A stretch of DNA of 50,692 nucleotides, taken from Aliivibrio_A kagoshimensis. Lineage in GTDB: Bacteria; Pseudomonadota; Gammaproteobacteria; Enterobacterales; Vibrionaceae. Below the pieces are notes generated by a model that saw only the letters and a list, made by a program, of their open reading frames with translations, made no database searches and was not told the origin of the DNA. Below, piece after piece: positions 1-9,500 of this stretch; the first letter of the stretch is position 1; each line of letters opens with the position of its first letter. The stretch covers positions 1 to 50,692 of the forward strand of contig NZ_JAKJSQ010000028.1 in NCBI RefSeq assembly GCF_050337105.1, read 5' to 3'. A program made the translations under genes and the position numbers.

Positions 1-191
1 GAGTTGGTTCCAGAGTTGGTTCCATTATAATGACAGCTTGGACTCACCTCTTTATCAAAAAATATAATAAATGCATCACCATTAGTAGTCATAATTTTTG
101 TTATTTGCATTGGCTCACTTGTAACATCAGCTGAGAATGATGGAGCCGAAAACATAGATAACACTAAGAATAGTATTGATAACAACTTCAT
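1..191 (-). CDS. Small secreted protein, 3' part cut by window edge
   Basis: Partial gene, reading from 191 leftwards out of the window. It starts MKLLSILFLV and has a typical Sec signal peptide ending near SFSADV. The visible mature part is short and holds one Cys (PSCHYN). A GAAGGA ribosome-binding site lies just upstream of the ATG. At the edge two copies of a 12-bp repeat (1-24) encode GTNSGTN. It is the last visible member of a run of four similarly sized exported proteins on this strand, 15 nt after the previous stop. Function unknown; the signal peptide is the only firm call. Confidence 0.65.
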   Translation of the reverse strand, partial: MKLLSILFLVLSMFSAPSFSADVTSEPMQITKIMTTNGDAFIIFFDKEVSPSCHYNGTNSGTN

Positions 192-206
192 GCTTAATCC
201 TTCGAT

Positions 207-587
207 TTATTTCACTAAACGGATGTAGTCGCCTGCGTTTCCGTGGAATATAGCGCCAGATGTAACTCCGCATTTATTATGAACAGCATGCCACGCTTCA
301 GTTGCCCTTATCTCAACCATCAGATTTTGTGAATAAGCCATCATCAGAACAGAGGAAGATATACTGTTGTCAAGATCGGAATTACTAGTTCCGTAATTAT
401 CAGCCCAAGTAGAAAACCACTTTCCATCTATTTTAAACTGTAAAGTACGAATCCATTGATTTCCACTTTGAGAACCTGTACCACATATTTGCATCTCTTC
501 AATGGTTCCTTTTGCATCAACTGCTGAAGAAAGTGGTGAAAAGAATACGGTGAATAGAAAGGAGGTTGTTATTAATAGTTTTTTCAT
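207..587 (-). CDS. Small secreted protein, paralogue of the 627-992 gene
   Basis: 126 residues with a Sec signal peptide (MKKLLITTSFLFTV, cleavage near SSAVDA) and a mature domain of about 100 residues. The mature part starts KGTI and contains CGTG, WIRT, the GKWF strand motif, a helix-like segment ending in SQNLMVEI, a second Cys (NKCG) and FHGNAGDYI near the end. By eye it aligns throughout with the gene at 627-992, sharing CGTG, WIRT, GKWF, both cysteines, FHG and GDYI. The start is supported by AAAGGA seven bases before the ATG. The two cysteines could form a disulfide after export. The family was not recognised. The order of strands, a central helix and a Cys pair resembles small OB-fold toxin B subunits, but that is only a suggestion. 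Confidence 0.75.
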   Translation of the reverse strand: MKKLLITTSFLFTVFFSPLSSAVDAKGTIEEMQICGTGSQSGNQWIRTLQFKIDGKWFSTWADNYGTSNSDLDNSISSSVLMMAYSQNLMVEIRATEAWHAVHNKCGVTSGAIFHGNAGDYIRLVK

Positions 588-626
588 TTTAAGTCCTTTT
601 AAGTAAACGAAATATAAATGCGTTTT

Positions 627-992
627 TTATTCCCTAGATAGCTGGATGTAGTCGCCACCTCGGCCGTGAAAAGTAATTCCATTAGCTTGACCACATTTAG
701 TAAAATATTTATCCCAACCCCCGTTCGCGTTTATTTCAACAACTTTAGCTTGAGAAAAAGCCATGAAGAGCATTGAGGTAGTTTGGTTATTATCATAACT
801 AGTACCACCAGCACCATAGTGATGATCAGCATAAGTTCCAAACCATTTACCATTTATCTGAAACTGTACAGTTCTAATCCAGCCACTTTCACCTGTACCA
901 CACATTCTGATCTTGTCAATTGTGCCTTTCTGGTACTCAGCATTAACGGTAGTGGAAAATAACATTAATAGTAAAAAACCGAACTTTTTCAT
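627..992 (-). CDS. Small secreted protein, paralogue of the 207-587 gene
   Basis: 121 residues from the preferred start MKKFGFLLLM, with a signal peptide ending near VNAEYQ. An in-frame start 23 codons upstream (1061) would bury this signal peptide inside the protein. The internal ATG has a clear AAAGGA site, so 992 is chosen. The mature domain has KGTI, MCGTG, WIRT, NGKWF, a helix-like stretch with MLFMAFSQAKVVEI, a second Cys (TKCG), then FHGRGGDYI. It is clearly a tandem paralogue of the next gene in the run, 39 nt away. The upstream in-frame stretch resembles a spare signal-peptide start (MKKLIFYI) and may be a relic of a duplication. Function unknown. Confidence 0.75.
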   Translation of the reverse strand: MKKFGFLLLMLFSTTVNAEYQKGTIDKIRMCGTGESGWIRTVQFQINGKWFGTYADHHYGAGGTSYDNNQTTSMLFMAFSQAKVVEINANGGWDKYFTKCGQANGITFHGRGGDYIQLSRE

Positions 993-1084
993 TTTTATTT
1001 CCTTTGAAGTAAAACTGTTTTGAATATAAAAAATTAATTTTTTCATTCTAATAATTTCCAACGTGTGTTATTTAAATTTAGTAA

Positions 1085-1423
1085 CTATTCCATCTGTACG
1101 AATCTCACAGCACCATAACCATTCGAATCCAAACAGTAATCAACAGTGACCTTTTTATTCGACGTTTTAGCTGCAAGTAGCATTGAATACGTACGATTTA
1201 AACTTTCAGTATTACCTTGGCGTGTACAGCCGGCACTAACATTTGTAGTAGACACAGCAAAAAACCATTTTGTGACGCCTGAAGGCATTGAATCCAATTT
1301 AAAGTAAATTGAACCTGTTTCGTAACTAGGAGATCTAAGAATAGAAATCGTTCCTTTGGTGATAACTGCCGAAGAAGAAAAAGAAGTAATCAACAATATA
1401 ATTAAAAGTGACAGCTTATTCAT
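1085..1423 (-). CDS. Small secreted protein, more distant member of the cluster
   Basis: 112 residues: a signal peptide (MNKLSLLIILLITSF, cleavage near SSAVI) and a mature domain beginning TKGTI. It shares with the other cluster members the KGTI start, a central TKWFF strand, a helix with YSMLLAAKTSNKKVTVDYC, and a final hydrophobic strand (AVRFVQ). There are two cysteines. An AAGG site precedes the ATG. It is the first gene of the run; a 230-bp gap separates it from the divergent transposase. The AT-rich composition and its position beside a transposase suggest an accessory gene. The family name is not known to me with certainty. Confidence 0.7.
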   Translation of the reverse strand: MNKLSLLIILLITSFSSSAVITKGTISILRSPSYETGSIYFKLDSMPSGVTKWFFAVSTTNVSAGCTRQGNTESLNRTYSMLLAAKTSNKKVTVDYCLDSNGYGAVRFVQME

Positions 1424-1452
1424 GATATATACCTTGGTTATTTGTTACCGGG

Positions 1453-1492
1453 AAATATTAAAGGGATAAATATTAAAGGAATATTAAAGGGA
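1453..1492. repeat. Short tandem repeat, about 3 copies of ATATTAAAGG
   Basis: Three head-to-tail copies of a 12-14 bp unit (AATATTAAAGGGA and variants) lie between the secreted-protein run and the transposase. The last copy runs directly into AAGGGACATACACTCTAA, which resembles the inverse of the motif ending each downstream repeat unit. Confidence 0.7.
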
Positions 1493-1504
1493 CATACACT
1501 CTAA
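1488..1504 (+). repeat. Possible left-end motif of the RAYT element
   Basis: AGGGACATACACTCTAA matches, in inverted orientation, the TTAGGGCGTGTGTCCCT motif at 2946-2962 in 14 of 17 positions (my count by eye). Similar inverted copies lie at 2778, 3069 and 3206. The pair brackets the transposase gene, so it may mark the element's ends. Confidence 0.4.
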
Positions 1505-1653
1505 GCACTGCTCTCGCACTTTTAACTTCACTGGTTTCATCTATTTCAAATTCAACACTGACTCACTCGCAGGGTCTTTCATTCCTGTATCTCTACATGA
1601 GAAAACCTGCTTACACTGTCATCATGTTCAATTTGTAGTGAGATATATTTCCA

Positions 1654-2625
1654 GTGACCGTACCAAGAAGTCAGCTTATCTGCTCAGAGGCGACGCCCTA
1701 TTATCACATTGTCTCTCGATGTGTGAGACGCAGTTATTTGTGTGGTGTAGATAGTGTTACTCAGCAGAGCTTTGAGCACCGTCGCGGTTGGATTGAAGAT
1801 AAACTCAAAGAGCTCAGCGCCATGTTTTGTATTGATATCTGTGCCTATGCCATCATGAATAATCACTACCATTTGGTGCTCAGTATTGATTGTGATGGCG
1901 TTAAAAAACTGTCTGAGCAAGAAGTAGTAGACCGTTGGTGTTCATTGCATGAAATGCCAGTATTGATTCACCGCTATTTAACGAAACAAGACACTCATAG
2001 CTCAACCAAAGCCGTGTGCCAACAAATCATCTCCGAGTGGCGCGAACGGTTATCAAGCATCAGTTGGTTCATGAAAATCATCAATCAAACCATTGCAAGG
2101 CTGGCGAACAAAGAGGATGACTGCACTGGACACTTCTGGGAAGGCCGTTTTAAAAGCCAGGCGCTGCTGGATGAGAAAGCGCTGCTAACCGCGATGGCTT
2201 ATGTCGATTTAAATCCGATTCGAGCCAGCATGGCAGACTCACTTGAAACCTCTGATTTCACCTCAGTAAAAGAGCGGCTCGCAGCCCTTAAATCGAAGAA
2301 GTTAACTCCCCCTTGCCTGCATCCCTTCATTGGTAACCCAACCAACGAGATGATTAAAGGCATTCCGTTTAGATTGGATGACTACCTAGAGCTTGTTGAT
2401 TGGAGCGGTAAACAGATAAAGCCGAATAAACGCGGTGCGATTGATGCCTCTACCCCTCCCGTTTTACAACAGTTGAACGTTGAACAGAAAGAGTGGCTAA
2501 AACTCTGCACCACTCTTGAACAAAACCGCGCCAGTATTGTGGGAGAAGTGAAATCATACTCCCACGCTATCCATAAATTGAACCGGAAACGAACCACCGG
2601 ACTTAAAATCACCACTGCCGCGTAA
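1654..2625 (+). CDS. REP-associated tyrosine transposase (RAYT), Y1/HUH type
   Basis: 323 residues, GTG start. The N-terminal half is a TnpA_REP/Y1 domain: TPYYHIVSR near the start, the HUH metal-binding motif in NNHYHLVLS at about residues 70-78, then GHFWEGRFKSQAL and the family signature YVDLNPIRA near residues 186-194, which contains the likely nucleophile tyrosine. Such enzymes are single-copy relatives of IS200/IS605 transposases, thought to cleave and move short palindromic REP-type repeats rather than to act as classical insertion sequences. The C-terminal 130 residues are a basic extension. It stands alone on the plus strand between two minus-strand gene groups, with four copies of a hairpin-forming repeat starting 38 bp after its stop. 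The reading frame is intact. Confidence 0.88.
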   Translation: MTVPRSQLICSEATPYYHIVSRCVRRSYLCGVDSVTQQSFEHRRGWIEDKLKELSAMFCIDICAYAIMNNHYHLVLSIDCDGVKKLSEQEVVDRWCSLHEMPVLIHRYLTKQDTHSSTKAVCQQIISEWRERLSSISWFMKIINQTIARLANKEDDCTGHFWEGRFKSQALLDEKALLTAMAYVDLNPIRASMADSLETSDFTSVKERLAALKSKKLTPPCLHPFIGNPTNEMIKGIPFRLDDYLELVDWSGKQIKPNKRGAIDASTPPVLQQLNVEQKEWLKLCTTLEQNRASIVGEVKSYSHAIHKLNRKRTTGLKITTAA

Positions 2626-2662
2626 AACCCCTTCCCCAACACACACTCAACACGTCCGAAGT

Positions 2663-2801
2663 TCGATAACTAATGGCTTTTATCGTTGAATTCACTCTAT
2701 TTCGATGATTTTAGCCACCAACCTTCACTGAGAACACAAAAAATGAAGATGCCGTTGTTGGTGGGATTTGTGTTTGGTTAGGGCGTGTGTCCTTGTTATT
2801 T
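2663..2801 (+). repeat. Repeat unit 1 of the array beside the RAYT
   Basis: The unit runs from TCGATAAC to GTCCTTGTTATTT. It holds CACTCTATTTCGATG, then CCACCAACCTTCA, a loop, TGAAGATGCC and GTTGTTGGTGG. CCACCAAC pairs with GTTGGTGG and CTTCA with TGAAG, so a long imperfect hairpin can form. It ends in TTAGGGCGTGTGTCC. Confidence 0.8.
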
Positions 2802-2830
2802 ATGTATTTATGTGCTTGTTATTTAGAAAA

Positions 2831-2969
2831 TCGATAACTAATGGCTTTTATCGTTGAACTCACTCTATTTCGATGATTTTAGACACCAACCTTCACTGAG
2901 AACACAAAACATAAAGATGCCGTTATCGGTTGGGTTTAGGTTTCGTTAGGGCGTGTGTCCCTGTTATTT
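2831..2969 (+). repeat. Repeat unit 2 of the array beside the RAYT
   Basis: Same layout and length as unit 1, beginning TCGATAACTAATGG. Its outer stem is CCAACC with GGTTGG instead of CCACCAAC with GTTGGTGG, so pairing is kept although the bases differ. It ends TTAGGGCGTGTGTCCCTG. Confidence 0.8.
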
Positions 2970-2970
2970 T

Positions 2971-3093
2971 CTATCGTTAAATCCACTCTATTTCGATGAT
3001 TTTAGACACCAACCTTCACTGAGAACACAAAAAATGAAGATGCCGTTACCGGTTGAGTTTAGGTTTCGTTAGGGCGTGTGTCCTTGTTATTTT
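2971..3093 (+). repeat. Repeat unit 3 of the array beside the RAYT
   Basis: A shorter left flank (CTATCGTTAAATCC) is followed by the same core: CACTCTATTTCGATG, ACACCAACCTTCACTG, AAAATGAAGATGCCG, ACCGGTTGAG and TTAGGGCGTGTGTCC. A partial extra GTCCTTGTTATTT follows at about 3096-3109. Confidence 0.8.
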
Positions 3094-3109
3094 TTGTCCT
3101 TGTTATTTT

Positions 3110-3229
3110 TTTGTTGAACTCACTCTATTTCAATGATTTTAGTCACCAACCTTCACTGAGAACACAAACCATGAAGATGCCGTTATCGGTTGGGTTTAGG
3201 TTTCGTTAGGGCGTGTGTCCTTGTTATTT
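3110..3229 (+). repeat. Repeat unit 4 of the array beside the RAYT
   Basis: Begins TTGTTGAACTCACTC and carries the same core with CACCAACCTTCACTG, CCATGAAGATGCCG and ATCGGTTGGG, ending TTAGGGCGTGTGTCC. It stops 14 bp before the end of the small membrane gene, so the array fills the whole gap between transposase and toxin operon. Confidence 0.8.
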
Positions 3230-3243
3230 CCCAAGGTGATTTT

Positions 3244-3576
3244 TTAGTTATTCTTCACTTGTTGGTTTTCAAAATCTTTAAATTGCTTTAACAGCATAAA
3301 ATATGAAAAAACACCTCCAATTAATGGAAATATTAATGACATTAAAATAATAATAACCTTCCCATCAATCCATTTATTTAAAATGACAATTAATGTTGGG
3401 ATAACTAGCAACAAAACGCTACTAACAAGCATTACAGATAAAAATAAATAACCAAAAAAATCCTCATTCCAAAAGCTATCTGGAAACATTGATCTAATAA
3501 TACCTATGCAAAAAACAATAAAAACACTCAATATTGAAAAGTGCAAAAATTTCATTAAAAACATACATCTAATCAT
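3244..3576 (-). CDS. Small multi-pass membrane protein, candidate immunity protein
   Basis: 110 residues from the ATG at 3576. A TTG 10 codons upstream would overlap the end of the Rhs gene and is less likely. Three to four hydrophobic segments are visible: FSILSVFIVFCIGII, YLFLSVMLVSSVLLL running into VIPTLIVIL, and VIIILMSLIFPLIGGVFSYFM, followed by a short charged tail. It begins 7 nt after the Rhs stop, so translation is probably coupled. In Rhs and other polymorphic toxin loci the gene directly after the toxin tip usually encodes the cognate immunity protein. A membrane immunity protein would fit a tip that acts on or in the envelope. That role is inferred from position; no known immunity family was recognised. 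The gene is AT-rich like the tip. Confidence 0.65.
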   Translation of the reverse strand: MIRCMFLMKFLHFSILSVFIVFCIGIIRSMFPDSFWNEDFFGYLFLSVMLVSSVLLLVIPTLIVILNKWIDGKVIIILMSLIFPLIGGVFSYFMLLKQFKDFENQQVKNN

Positions 3577-3583
3577 TTTATTA

Positions 3584-6500
3584 TCACCACTTAATTTCAA
3601 TGTCAACCATTATACCATGCCCAATTGAAAGACCAAGTGATTCACCATCAGTAGATAGTCCTTCACCGTTCCCAAACAGCGTATTTTCAAATTTTGCAAC
3701 TTGGTTTGTTTGTGTATTGTTATTTGGGTTTGATGGATGATAATGATCAATTGTCTTACCTAGTGTTCCTTTTATACCCTTTCCATTAAGACTAACCTCT
3801 AAGCTTGGTCCTTGTACTTCAACATCAATACCTTGCTTGCTAAGGTCATCAGATAATACTGACTTAATACTTATATTTGCTCCAAATTCAGCATTAAACC
3901 CAGAAACTCTATATTTTAATTTAACCCCAGAACCTATTCCAACTTTAACTGTTACATGTTTCTTTACTAAACGCCCACCTGAAATATATACTTTACGAAT
4001 GTAATTGTCATAAATACCCTCTACATCCGTATTTTCGTATAATCCACAGTTCCCCCCATAACATTCATACATAACTCTCCCTGCAATGGTCTCAATACGC
4101 TGAAACTCCTCAATGACTCCTTCAGCAGTACCGTTTACCCATTCACCCTCATTATTCTCATACAACTTTTCAGATGAGATATTATGTTTTGAACCATTAT
4201 CATCCTTCTTATTACCTTCTGTCCAATCATAGCGGTCGTCGTTATAGTTATTCTCTAAACCGAATGGATTTCCACCAATATTATCAATTTCTTCTTGAGA
4301 TAGTTCAAACCCAGTCGGATCCACATACTTCAACGGGTTATTCCACACATACGAATAACGGTTAAAACTATTGGTCACAAACGGCGCTTGGATAATAGGA
4401 TCGGCGCTGATGAATCGGCCTAGCTCTTGGTCATACACTCGCCCATTCATGTGCACCAAGCCGACCTCTTCGATCTGCTCGTGTCCGGTGTAACCTCGGT
4501 TGGTGATGGCTGCTAAGGCCAAAGAGGTTGGGCTGCTCTCTTGCCACACCACTTTTCGGGTTTTACCCCACACATCGTAGCTGCGTTTTTCCACGATATT
4601 GCCGTAACCATCGGTGATCATATCCACGGAGTTCAGGGCATCGTAGTGCAGGTAGCGCACCTGTTTGTCTTTCAGTGCTTTATTCGCTTCCTGGGTCTGA
4701 GTGTTCAGCGCAATCAACTTACCTTCGGCGTAGATGAAGTGTTTATGCTGCACTTCTCCGGTGGCATTGTCGGTGGTGCGTTCATATTTGTTGCTAACGT
4801 AGATGGTCTCTTTGCCATCACTGCTGGTTTTTAGGTAACGGCTGTGGTTGGCATCATACTTAAACTCAACGCGATTGTTATTGCGCTCAATCGAGACGGG
4901 TTTGTTGTAGTAGTTCCAACCAATGGTGCGCTCGACTGCGCCAGCTTCACCCGTGGCGTGCGTTAAGTTGCCCACCTTATCGTAGTTAAAATCAAGGCCG
5001 TTAGCTTGGGTGACCGCATGTGGCCCTGCGTTCACTTTGTTGTAGCTGTAACTGCCAATGCCGGTTTTCGACTTAATGTTGCCTAGGGTGTCGTAACTAA
5101 AAGTAAATGGTCCGTTTAAGTCAGGGTTGCCAACGGTATGGCGCGTGGCCGAATCAAGCTCAATGCTGTTTTTGATCACGCGATCTAAGCCGTCGTACTC
5201 ATAACGGTCTTTGATGCCTAGCTCAAGATCGTATCGCATGGTCACGTTGTTGTGATCATCGTAGCGGTACTCAATCAAGCGTATATTTCGCCCTGAATTG
5301 GTCGCCGATTTCAGCTGGCTATTAAACACTTGGCTGCTTTTGTGAGTAGTGATGTACTCTGGGCGACCCGTGTTTTGGTTATGCACATAGGTGTTCACCA
5401 AACCATTACCTAAGGTTTCGGCTAAGGTGTGGTCATACGCATCGGTATCACGGCGCTGCCAGTAGTAGATGTATTGTTGCTCACCAGCTTTTGCGTCTTC
5501 AGAGTTTTTATGGATCTGCTCTAAGTGGTCGGTTTGACTAACCCCGTCACTTTTCCCACAACCCGCTTTACCCGCAAAATCAACATTGGCGGTGCTGCCC
5601 CCTGCCAATTGATTGGCGCTCTCACAGTAGAGACCACTTAAATCAGCAACTTTTTCTACCAGCGATAACAGCTGATCGGCCAACTCAATATAGTATTGGT
5701 AACGAGAGGCTGAAATCTCCGACGCTTTCACCAAATCATCTGCGGTGTAGAGCAGCTGCTGTTGAGTTGTGCTGTCCGCTTTGGCGACATAGATATCTTC
5801 ACTGCTGACCAGATCCAATCCACCATCTTTGTGGTAATCCGTCAGTAGGAAGTCGTGTGCTTTGGTTAGCGGTTGCCCCAAGAACCCTGATTCATTGATT
5901 GGATGCAGTACCGTGGTATACGTTCGCTCACCAGGAACGCTGCTAGCAATCTGGCTTTCAATTCGGAAAATCGTACCATCTAAAGTGACATCTAATGGAA
6001 TAGTCACCTCATCGTGCAACATCACCCAAGTGGCGGGACGCAGGTAACACTCACCTTGTGCATTACACCACTGCTTATAGCGATTCGCCCCCTGTAACAG
6101 TGCTGCTGAAGAGGCTTCTAGTTGGTGGACATTGACGGTTTTCGCTTGGTATTCTGCTGCTTTATCGGCATAGAACGTCTTCTGAGTAGCGTATTCTTCT
6201 GCTTTGGCTAAATACTGTTTCGCCTGCTCGGTCGCCTCTTTTATTAGAAGTGTTATCTCTTCTCTGAAGCTAGCGCTGGTGAAAACCTCATCAGCATAGG
6301 TTTTTGGGCTGCCCACTTTTTCAAGATAACCGAGATCGTTGTAGAAGTAGTCGACGGCCAAACGGTCTTGAGTCAACTTATTAAAATCAAGGTTAATGGC
6401 ATTGCTAAGATTGGTTTGATCCACCCCATTTGGCCGCACTTCGCGTTCAAGCCGTTCAATCTCATCGTATCTATACAGGGTGCTGAACTTCTCACCGTTG

Positions 6501-9500
6501 ACCACCATGGCCGACTCTTCTAACAGACCTGACTGGTTGTAGTAGTAATCAGTACGGCTACCATTGCCTTCAAAGCTGGATAGCGTGCCTATTGCACCTC
6601 GCTCATCGTATCGCCATGTAGAAACTTGACTGCCAGAGGTCTCTGACACTTTACGTCCCAACAGGTCGTAAGTTAAGGTGGTTTTCACCCCGTTGGCGTC
6701 TTGTTTGGTGACCAGCTCCCCTAAAATATTGTAGTTATAACGCCACTTACCCATATCGGGATCATCAAGATGGGTACGGTGACCTAGGTTATCGTAGCGA
6801 ATCGAGGTGACATTACCTTGCGAGTCGGTGGTGGTTTTCAGTTTGCCATCTGGGTAGTAGGTGTAATCTTGATAGGCACCGTGTGGCTCCACTTTTTTGC
6901 TAATGTGGCCAAGCACGTTCTGATGCGTTGAGTGTAAAAATCCTCGCGCATCTTCCAGAGTGGTCTCAAGCCCAGAATACCGAGTGGTAAATACCGCATC
7001 CCCACCCTCTGCAGCTGGTTCGGTTTTGGTACGTACTCGGCTCAATGCATCGTAGGTGAAGGTGACTGTAGCTTGGGTGCTTTTCAGTTTCTTTAAAAAG
7101 CTAGGGCGGGTGGAGGCCACTTTACGACCACTGCGATCCCAACTGGTATCGCGTACCACCCACTCACCGTTAAACGCTTGGTGCAAATTGCGGATCTCTC
7201 GTCCTGCGTAGTCATAATGCACTACGGTTTGGCCACGCTGTGTTGCTGATGTGATCGAACAGTAGGCGGTTTGTGTGGTGGCATTGGCACAGTGCTGCCC
7301 CAGTTTATAACTCACACTGGTTATATTGTTGATGCCCGGTGCGGTTTGCTGCGCTAGTCGGCCAAACTCATCGTAGTTCCAACTGGTTTTTCTCCCTTTG
7401 GTGGCACTGATGGATTCAGCTATCTGCCCGGTTTTACCGTCATGGGTAAACTGCGTTTTGTGCCCCAGTGCATTGGTTTCACTGATTGGAAACAGTCCGT
7501 TGCTAAGATCATATTGAGTGGTCGATTGACGCTCTGCTAGATCAGTGCCACTGACTGCGGTTGAGATAACATTGCCATACTGATCGTAGCGATACCGATT
7601 GATGACGCTTTTGTCGACGCGACCATAAGCGCTGTCACCCGCTTCATACTGACTGCTCTGGGTATCGCTTTGTGTTAACTGCCCTTTGGTATCATAACTA
7701 AAGGTATTACTCACAGAACGGATAAGGTTGTTACTCAGATCGGTGATGGTTTCGGTGCTGAATTTGGGTGCCGATATTTTCCAGAAATTATCGCCTGTTT
7801 CGGTGGCTAACTCTGATTGTGTGCTTGGCGCTGAGCTGAACTCTACTTTGCCATCACCATCAAAATCAGAAATTGAGTAGCTTCCACACTCTTTGGTTTC
7901 AATGTTGTTAAAGACACTCTCTGTCACGCTTCTCAGCGTACCTCTGTATGAAATAAGTCCATCAAACCCTTCAGTGTAACTCGCCTTATTATATTTGTAG
8001 TAGTCGTTGTAACGTTCCGCAATGATGGGCACATCCACTTCACCATGAATCAACACAATCAAATCGGCCGGTTTAAAGTAGATACTCCCGTCGGCGGCAC
8101 AGTGGCCGATCAGTTTCGTTTTGTAGCTGGCTAAACGTTGTTCAATATCGACAATATTCACCACTGAGTTTAAATGCAAGACTTCATAGTTTTTGTTTAA
8201 CCAAGAGGCAATATACTCACTAGTTTGTTCAACCTTAAATGCCCCTGCCCCTGCAAAATCACTGCTGATGTTTTTGACGGTTTTAGTGGTATTGCCAAAG
8301 CGATCTTTGATGACATCAACCACCTCCTGTTTTTCGACTTTTGCCAGACTATCAGGGTTGATATCAAAAGTTTTACTGGTGATTTTATTGGCATAGACTT
8401 GATGATACTTAGCGCCTTGGCCTTGAAACTCCAAATGTTTATAATCGAACTGCTTTTCACTGACCTTGAGACTGTTTTTCGTTACGATGACTGACTTTCT
8501 TTTTCCTGCCAGTTCAATGTTTGTCTCACCTTGCAGAAACTCCGTCACGGTTTTGGTTTCTACTTCGGATTTTTGTATCGAGGTGATGGTTTTATACCCT
8601 AAAAATCCATGCCCTTTGCGGTGCGATTTCGCCCCTTCATAATGGTAGGTGGTTTCTGTCGGTTGGTAACCTAATGGGGACTTGGTGGTTTTTTCAACCA
8701 AATAACGACGCGGGGTACTGCTTACTATCGGCCACGCGTAATGAGGTTGTTGAGTATGTACACCGCTATCTACTGCCGCGGTATAATCAATGCTATACTC
8801 AACGCCAAACTCTCTGAATTTGATGATCTTATCTTGAACCGCTGCGGTAGAGCGGCGCAGTTTTGAAGTACCTATACTTCCAGTAGAGCGTCGATTATTA
8901 ACAGTAAAATCACTCCAGCCATCACCATTAAGATCCCTAAATGAAATACTATTCCAAGTGGTTGCAGAGTCATACGAGAGAAGAACCTCATCAGTAACGG
9001 TACCAAAGTTATTTCGGTAGAACTTACCCGCTCGAAACAACTCTGGATAGCCGTCATTGTTCATGTCCACAAACTGGCTATTTCCCGTTACGCCTCCAAA
9101 GCGTTGTTGCCTCGCAGTGAAATGATTACCATCGAATAGATAGATATTCCCTGCACCAGAACCATCGTAAAATCTACGATTGACACCGTTTTGCATTAAC
9201 GTCCCAAACGAACGTGTAAAGATATCTAAATTTCCGTCGTTATTAACATCCGCCAACTGAAATTGATTAGTGTTTCCTTTGGTATTAAAGGCATGCAACG
9301 TTTTAAAACTTGAGTGGATACCTGATAGTTTAAATTTAATGTAACGATTATCAGAAGGATAGATATAGATAATGTCATCTAACCCATCACCATTTAGGTC
9401 AGTAACTTGGGTACTTTGTTGATTATTTTTTGAAATTAATGTCTCTTTGCCATCACCATTAAAGTCACCAGCGGCTTTATTACCACAATAAGCAACCAGG

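Noticed and set aside
2663..3229. Repeat array considered as a CRISPR or integron attC array
   Set aside because: Units are 120-140 bp with near-identical content and no variable spacers, and they lack attC end motifs or cassette genes between them. The RAYT next to them explains them better.
3577..3606. TTG start for the small membrane protein, overlapping the Rhs stop
   Set aside because: The ATG at 3576 is 7 nt after the Rhs stop and gives a natural basic/hydrophobic N-terminus, so the shorter form is preferred.
8193..8494. Overlapping open frames on both strands inside the Rhs gene
   Set aside because: They lie in other frames of a continuous YD/Rhs coding sequence and have no signal, domain or ribosome-binding support.
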